Source of the DNA: Rhizobium esperanzae
GTDB taxonomy: Bacteria > Pseudomonadota > Alphaproteobacteria > Rhizobiales > Rhizobiaceae
Assembly: GCF_014197615.1 (NCBI RefSeq)
Contig: NZ_JACIFY010000019.1
Span: 62,001 to 126,000 of the forward strand
Direction: 5' to 3'
DNA: 64,000 nucleotides
In this document: positions 60,459 to 64,000 of the stretch, piece after piece
Layout of the letters: the number at the start of each line of letters is the position of its first letter
How positions within the stretch are numbered: position 1 is the stretch's first letter
Program-made: the position numbers and the translations under genes
Notes under the pieces: model-generated
What the model was told of the DNA's origin: nothing
Databases searched by the model: none
The model's input: only the letters and a program-made list of their open reading frames with translations

Positions 60459-61091
60459 CTACGGCTTCACGCGGTCGGGATGCGCCGCCTGAAAGGCGGG
60501 GAGTTCGGCGCATCTGGCGTCGATGTCGGTGATGCGGCTGAAAGCGGTCATATCCACGCCCCAGCGGCGCGCATTGTAGAGCTGGGGAACAAGGCAGAGG
60601 TCGGCCATCGCAGGCCTGTCGCCAAAGCTGAACTTTCCGTCGGCCTCGCCGATCATGGCCTCCACTCGGCGAAGCCCGTCACCGATGAAATGCTGCATCC
60701 ATTCCTCGCGGGCATCGACCTTTTCCGTCAGTGTCATGAGATGCGAGACGACATGCAGATTGCAGATCGGATGGATGTCCATGGCGACCGCATAGGCCAG
60801 GGCGCGGACTTTCTGGCGATCGGCGCTATCGGACGGCAGCAATCCGCATTCCGGGCGAAGCTCGGCCAGGTATTCGATGATGGCAAGCGACTGCGTCAGT
60901 GTTTTCCCATCGATCACCAGGGTCGGCACGAGCCCCTGCGGGTTGAGCGCGAGATAGTCCGGCATTCTGTGCGCGCCGTCCAACAGGTTGATCGGCACGG
61001 TCCGATAGTCGAGGCCCAGGAGATTGAGCGCGATGCGGACGCGGTAGCTCGCCGATGATCGCCAGTAATCGTAGAGAACCACCTCGTTCAT
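60459..61091 (-). CDS. maiA: Maleylacetoacetate isomerase
   Basis: The 210-residue zeta-class GST-like protein has the SSASYRVRIALN active-site motif (residues about 12-23), then GLVPTLVIDGKTLTQSLAI. It isomerises maleylacetoacetate to fumarylacetoacetate, with glutathione, in tyrosine catabolism. Its ATG overlaps the stop of the fumarylacetoacetase gene (ATGA), so the two are coupled. It is the last gene of the operon. Confidence 0.93.
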   Translation of the reverse strand: MNEVVLYDYWRSSASYRVRIALNLLGLDYRTVPINLLDGAHRMPDYLALNPQGLVPTLVIDGKTLTQSLAIIEYLAELRPECGLLPSDSADRQKVRALAYAVAMDIHPICNLHVVSHLMTLTEKVDAREEWMQHFIGDGLRRVEAMIGEADGKFSFGDRPAMADLCLVPQLYNARRWGVDMTAFSRITDIDARCAELPAFQAAHPDRVKP

Positions 61092-62113
61092 CGCGGCTCG
61101 GCTCCCTCGTATTTTCCGACCGTCTGCTCGATCGCCCCGAAGATCGAATGGCCGGCATGATTCTTCATCTCGATGCGGACCTGATCGCCAAACCTCATGA
61201 AAGGGGTCTTCGGCGCTCCGCTCTCGATCGCCTCGATCATCCTCAATTCGGCAATGCAGGAATAACCGTCTCCTCCCTCTCCCACCGGCTTGCCGGGGCC
61301 GCCATCGAGCTTGTTGGAAACAGTGCCGGAGCCGATGATCGTTCCGGCCGCCAGATGCCGCGTTTTGGCGGCATGGGCGATCAGCTGGCCGAAATCGAAG
61401 GTCATGTCGATGCCGGCATTCGGCTTGCCGAACGGTCTGCCGTTCAAGCTCACCAGCAGCGGCAGATGCAGCTTGCCGCCATCCCAGGCGTCTTCGAGTT
61501 CATCCGGCGTCACCGCGACCGGCGAGAATGCCGAGGCCGGCTTGGACTGGAAGAAACCAAAGCCTTTCGCCAGTTCCTCCGGGATCAGGCCGCGCAGCGA
61601 CACGTCGTTGACGAGCATCAGCAGCCGGATGGCGCCGCGGGCAGCTTCCGGGCTTGCCCCCATGGCGACGTCGCCGGTGATGACGGCGACCTCGCCCTCC
61701 ATGTCGATCCCATAGGCCTCATCCGCCACGACGATCGGCTCTCGCGGCGCAAGGAACCCGTCCGAGCCGCCTTGATACATCAGCGGATCGGTCCAGAAGC
61801 TTGCCGGCATCTCGGCTCCGCGCGCCCTGCGCACCAGTTCGACGTGGTTGACGTAGGCAGAACCATCAGCCCATTGATAGGCTCGCGGCAAAGGCGATGC
61901 GGCGTCATGTTCGTGAAAGCGGATCGTCGGCTGAGCCCCAGTCTCGATGCCTTCGGCAATCAATGCCAGTCTCGGCGCCACATGCTCCCAGTCGTCGAGC
62001 GCGGCCTGCAGGGTGCGGGCGATGTGGCCGACCTCCGAACAGCGGGTCAGATCGCGGGAAACGACGACGAGCCGGCCGTCCCGGGTAGAGTCCTTCAAGG
62101 TCGCAAGTTTCAT
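61088..62113 (-). CDS. fahA: Fumarylacetoacetate hydrolase family protein
   Basis: The 341-residue protein starts at ATG 62113 (MKLATLKDSTRDGRLVVV). It has the FAH-family block (YGIDMEGEVAVITGDV with metal ligands, GFFQSKPASAFSP and GTIIGSGTVSN). It cleaves fumarylacetoacetate to fumarate and acetoacetate, the final step of tyrosine degradation. It lies between hmgA (31 bases upstream) and maiA (overlap). Confidence 0.92.
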   Translation of the reverse strand: MKLATLKDSTRDGRLVVVSRDLTRCSEVGHIARTLQAALDDWEHVAPRLALIAEGIETGAQPTIRFHEHDAASPLPRAYQWADGSAYVNHVELVRRARGAEMPASFWTDPLMYQGGSDGFLAPREPIVVADEAYGIDMEGEVAVITGDVAMGASPEAARGAIRLLMLVNDVSLRGLIPEELAKGFGFFQSKPASAFSPVAVTPDELEDAWDGGKLHLPLLVSLNGRPFGKPNAGIDMTFDFGQLIAHAAKTRHLAAGTIIGSGTVSNKLDGGPGKPVGEGGDGYSCIAELRMIEAIESGAPKTPFMRFGDQVRIEMKNHAGHSIFGAIEQTVGKYEGAEPR

Positions 62114-62144
62114 GTCCGAATTCCCGTGCCGGAGGAGCCGATCT

Positions 62145-63506
62145 TCATTTGATGCCGGGGGTGCCGTCGAATTTGCGCTCCAGGCCATCCCAGCATTCCA
62201 GGTAATCCTCCTGCAGCGTTTCGAGCTCGGCTGCGTATTTCGTCAGTTGCTGCGGGTAGCGGGTCTCGAACATGAAGGCCATGGTATGATCGAGCTTCAC
62301 CGGCTTCAGTTCGGCATTGGATGCCTTTTCGAAGGCGAGCGCATCCGGCCCGTGGGGCAGCATCATGTTGTGCAGGCTCATGCCACCGGGCACGAAGCCC
62401 TCCTCCTTGGCGTCGTACTGGCCATGGATCAGCCCCATGAACTCGCTCATGATGTTGCGGTGATACCAGGGCGGACGGAAGGTGTGGTCGGCGACCAGCC
62501 AGCGCGGCGGAAAGATCACGAAATCGACATTTGCCGTGCCGGCATCTTCAGTGGGGGCGGTCAGCACCGAAAAGATCGACGGGTCGGGATGATCGAAGCT
62601 GATGGCGCCCACCGGTGAAAATGTCCGCAAATCATATTTGTAGGGCGCGTAGTTGCCATGCCAGGCAACCACATCCAGCGGCGAATGGCCGATTTCCGTG
62701 ACATAGAATTTACCGCACCATTTCACATGCACGCGGCAGGGTGTTTCCTTGTCCTCGAAAGCGGCGACCGGTGTCTTGAAGTCGCGCGGGTTCGCCAGGC
62801 AATTAGCGCCGATCGGCCCGCGATCCGGCAGGGTGAATTTGGCGCCATAATTCTCGCAGATATAGCCACGCCAGACCGTCTGCTCGCCGCTCTTCTGAAT
62901 CTTGAACATCATGCCGCGGGGGATGAGGCAGATTTCCAGCGGCTCGACATCCATGATGCCCATTTCGGTAAACACTCTGATGGCGCCGAGCTGCGGCACG
63001 ATCAGCAGCTCACCGTCGGCATTGAAGAAGTAATCGTCGACCATGTCTTCGTTGAAGACGTAGGCATGCGCCGACATGCCGACCTGGGTCTTGGCATCGC
63101 CTGCCGTGGTGATCGTCCTCACCCCTTGCAGAAAATTCAGCTTCTCAGTGGGAGCAGGCAGCGGATCCCAGCGGAGCTGGCCGAGCGGCAGCGAATGTTC
63201 GTCCAGGCAGGGCGCCGTTTTCCAGAGCGGATAGGATGCGTTCAAAAAGCGGCGCGTGTGACGTACGCTCGGGCGAATGCGATAGAGCCAGGACCGTTCA
63301 TTCGTGCCGCGCGGCGCGGTGAAGGGCGAGCCGGATAGCTGCTCGGCATAAAGCCCGTAATTGCATTTCTGCGGGCTGTTCTGGCCCTGCGGCAAGGCGC
63401 CCGGCAGCGACTCCGTCTCGAAGTCGTTGCCGAAGCCCGGCATATATTTCAGCCTGCCTGCCGTCGCCGCTTCCGCGTCGGCAGCCTGGATCGATGTCTG
63501 GTCCAT
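62145..63506 (-). CDS. hmgA: Homogentisate 1,2-dioxygenase
   Basis: The 453-residue protein starts at ATG 63506, six bases after GGAGGAG; a TTG two codons upstream is adjacent to the site and excluded. It has YMPGFGNDFETESLPGALP, the iron-binding PPWYHRNIMSEFMGLIHG and GMSLHNMMLPHGPD. It opens the ring of homogentisate to maleylacetoacetate in the cytoplasm. It lies 38 bases downstream of hppD. Confidence 0.96.
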   Translation of the reverse strand: MDQTSIQAADAEAATAGRLKYMPGFGNDFETESLPGALPQGQNSPQKCNYGLYAEQLSGSPFTAPRGTNERSWLYRIRPSVRHTRRFLNASYPLWKTAPCLDEHSLPLGQLRWDPLPAPTEKLNFLQGVRTITTAGDAKTQVGMSAHAYVFNEDMVDDYFFNADGELLIVPQLGAIRVFTEMGIMDVEPLEICLIPRGMMFKIQKSGEQTVWRGYICENYGAKFTLPDRGPIGANCLANPRDFKTPVAAFEDKETPCRVHVKWCGKFYVTEIGHSPLDVVAWHGNYAPYKYDLRTFSPVGAISFDHPDPSIFSVLTAPTEDAGTANVDFVIFPPRWLVADHTFRPPWYHRNIMSEFMGLIHGQYDAKEEGFVPGGMSLHNMMLPHGPDALAFEKASNAELKPVKLDHTMAFMFETRYPQQLTKYAAELETLQEDYLECWDGLERKFDGTPGIK

Positions 63507-63544
63507 GCTCAACTCCTCCCCGAGAACTCTGCAACGCGCAGAGT

Positions 63545-64000
63545 TTACTCCGCTGCCGTGCCGATGACACCACGCTTGATCTGATCGGCCTCGATCGACT
63601 CGAACAGAGCCCGGAAATTGCCTTCGCCGAAGCCCTCGTCGCCCTTGCGCTGGATGAATTCGAAGAAGATCGGGCCGATGACGGTCTTGGAGAAGATCTG
63701 CAGCAGGATTTTCGTCATGCCGCCATTCACCACGCCTTCCCCATCGATGAGGATGCCGTGCTTCTTCATGCGCTCGATCGGTTCGCTATGGCCGTTCACA
63801 CGTTCATAGGACATGTCGTAATAGGTCGCGGGAGGCCCCGGCATGAAGCGCAAGCCGTTAGCGGCAAGCCGGTCGGTCGCTTCGTAGATTTCTTCCGTTC
63901 CGACGGCGATGTGCTGAATGCCCTCGCCCCGGTACTTCTTCAGATATTCCTCGATCTGGCTGGTGTCGTCCTTCGATTCATTCAGCGGAATGCGGATCTT
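63545..64000 (-). CDS. hppD: 4-Hydroxyphenylpyruvate dioxygenase, C-terminal part (cut by right edge)
   Basis: The frame is open to the right edge, so the N-terminus lies outside. The visible 151 residues include IRIPLNESKDDTSQIEEYL, GEGIQHIAVGTEEIY (iron-ligand His) and the ending IFFEFIQRKGDEGFGEGNF with the third ligand Glu. It converts 4-hydroxyphenylpyruvate to homogentisate. It is the first visible gene of the leftward hppD-hmgA-fahA-maiA operon. Confidence 0.95.
   Translation of the reverse strand, partial: KIRIPLNESKDDTSQIEEYLKKYRGEGIQHIAVGTEEIYEATDRLAANGLRFMPGPPATYYDMSYERVNGHSEPIERMKKHGILIDGEGVVNGGMTKILLQIFSKTVIGPIFFEFIQRKGDEGFGEGNFRALFESIEADQIKRGVIGTAAE

Overview
This window is a chromosomal segment of an alphaproteobacterium, most likely a fast-growing Rhizobium of the R. 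leguminosarum/R. etli group. The evidence is the GC-rich rhizobial codon use, a RIME-type intergenic repeat, an EcfG-type stress promoter, a B12-dependent ribonucleotide reductase, a NasST/NtrC-type nitrate assimilation locus and a tyrosine/homogentisate pathway operon. I see no phage, transposase, plasmid replication or CRISPR gene. Coding density is high and nearly every gene has a family assignment from its visible motifs.

Layout. 1-5.9 kb: an esterase cut by the left edge, DUF6074, a glycerate kinase, an epimerase, a lytic transglycosylase, a secreted orphan and a 1-Cys peroxiredoxin. 6.2-15.4 kb: the nitrate assimilation locus nasT-nasS-(sigma-54 promoter, attenuator leader)-narK-like-nirB-nirD-nasA. 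The two regulators come first. The structural genes then start from a -24/-12 promoter whose leader, about 260 nt long, holds an intrinsic terminator, so NtrC/sigma-54 would start transcription and NasT would allow read-through when NasS senses nitrate or nitrite. 15.4-22.9 kb: a HAD phosphatase, DUF2000 with a divergent Lrp regulator, an EcfG-type small secreted protein, then photolyase, cyclopropane fatty acid synthase, an SDR and a ChrR-like cupin. That last gene set resembles the singlet-oxygen/RpoE-ChrR regulon, but no sigma factor gene is next to it. 23-31 kb: a cysK-alaX-sseA-GNAT sulfur/quality-control operon, DUF1203, ald with a divergent Lrp regulator, a DMT exporter, a truncated SDR and a PilZ protein.

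31-45 kb: a Tat-exported CpdB, a divergent LysR/azoR pair, a divergent TetR/SDR pair with a clear double operator, an MFS exporter, a diguanylate cyclase, a HlyU-type protein, ilvA, a RIME repeat, a VanZ-like protein and a SARP-TolB-TPR regulator with a 72-aa downstream partner. At 45.5 kb there is a tRNA-Leu(UAA) gene split by a 203-nt group I intron at the U34/A35 position, followed directly by a 26-bp hairpin. 46-55 kb: wrbA, a MoaB-fold protein, a tandem Usp, gpt, a stand-alone periplasmic sensor-like protein, the large nrdJ gene and a SixA-type phosphatase. 55.7-59.6 kb: a patatin-like phospholipase and two secreted ClpP-like/NTF2-like proteins. 60-64 kb: a MEKHLA-domain protein and the tyrosine degradation operon hppD-hmgA-fahA-maiA, read leftward and cut by the right edge.

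The observations most worth following up are the intron-containing tRNA-Leu, the layered nas leader, the orphan ChrR that lacks its zinc cysteines, the SARP regulator with its small partner, and the paired ClpP-NTF2 secreted proteins. All assignments come from reading motifs and context; no database search was run.
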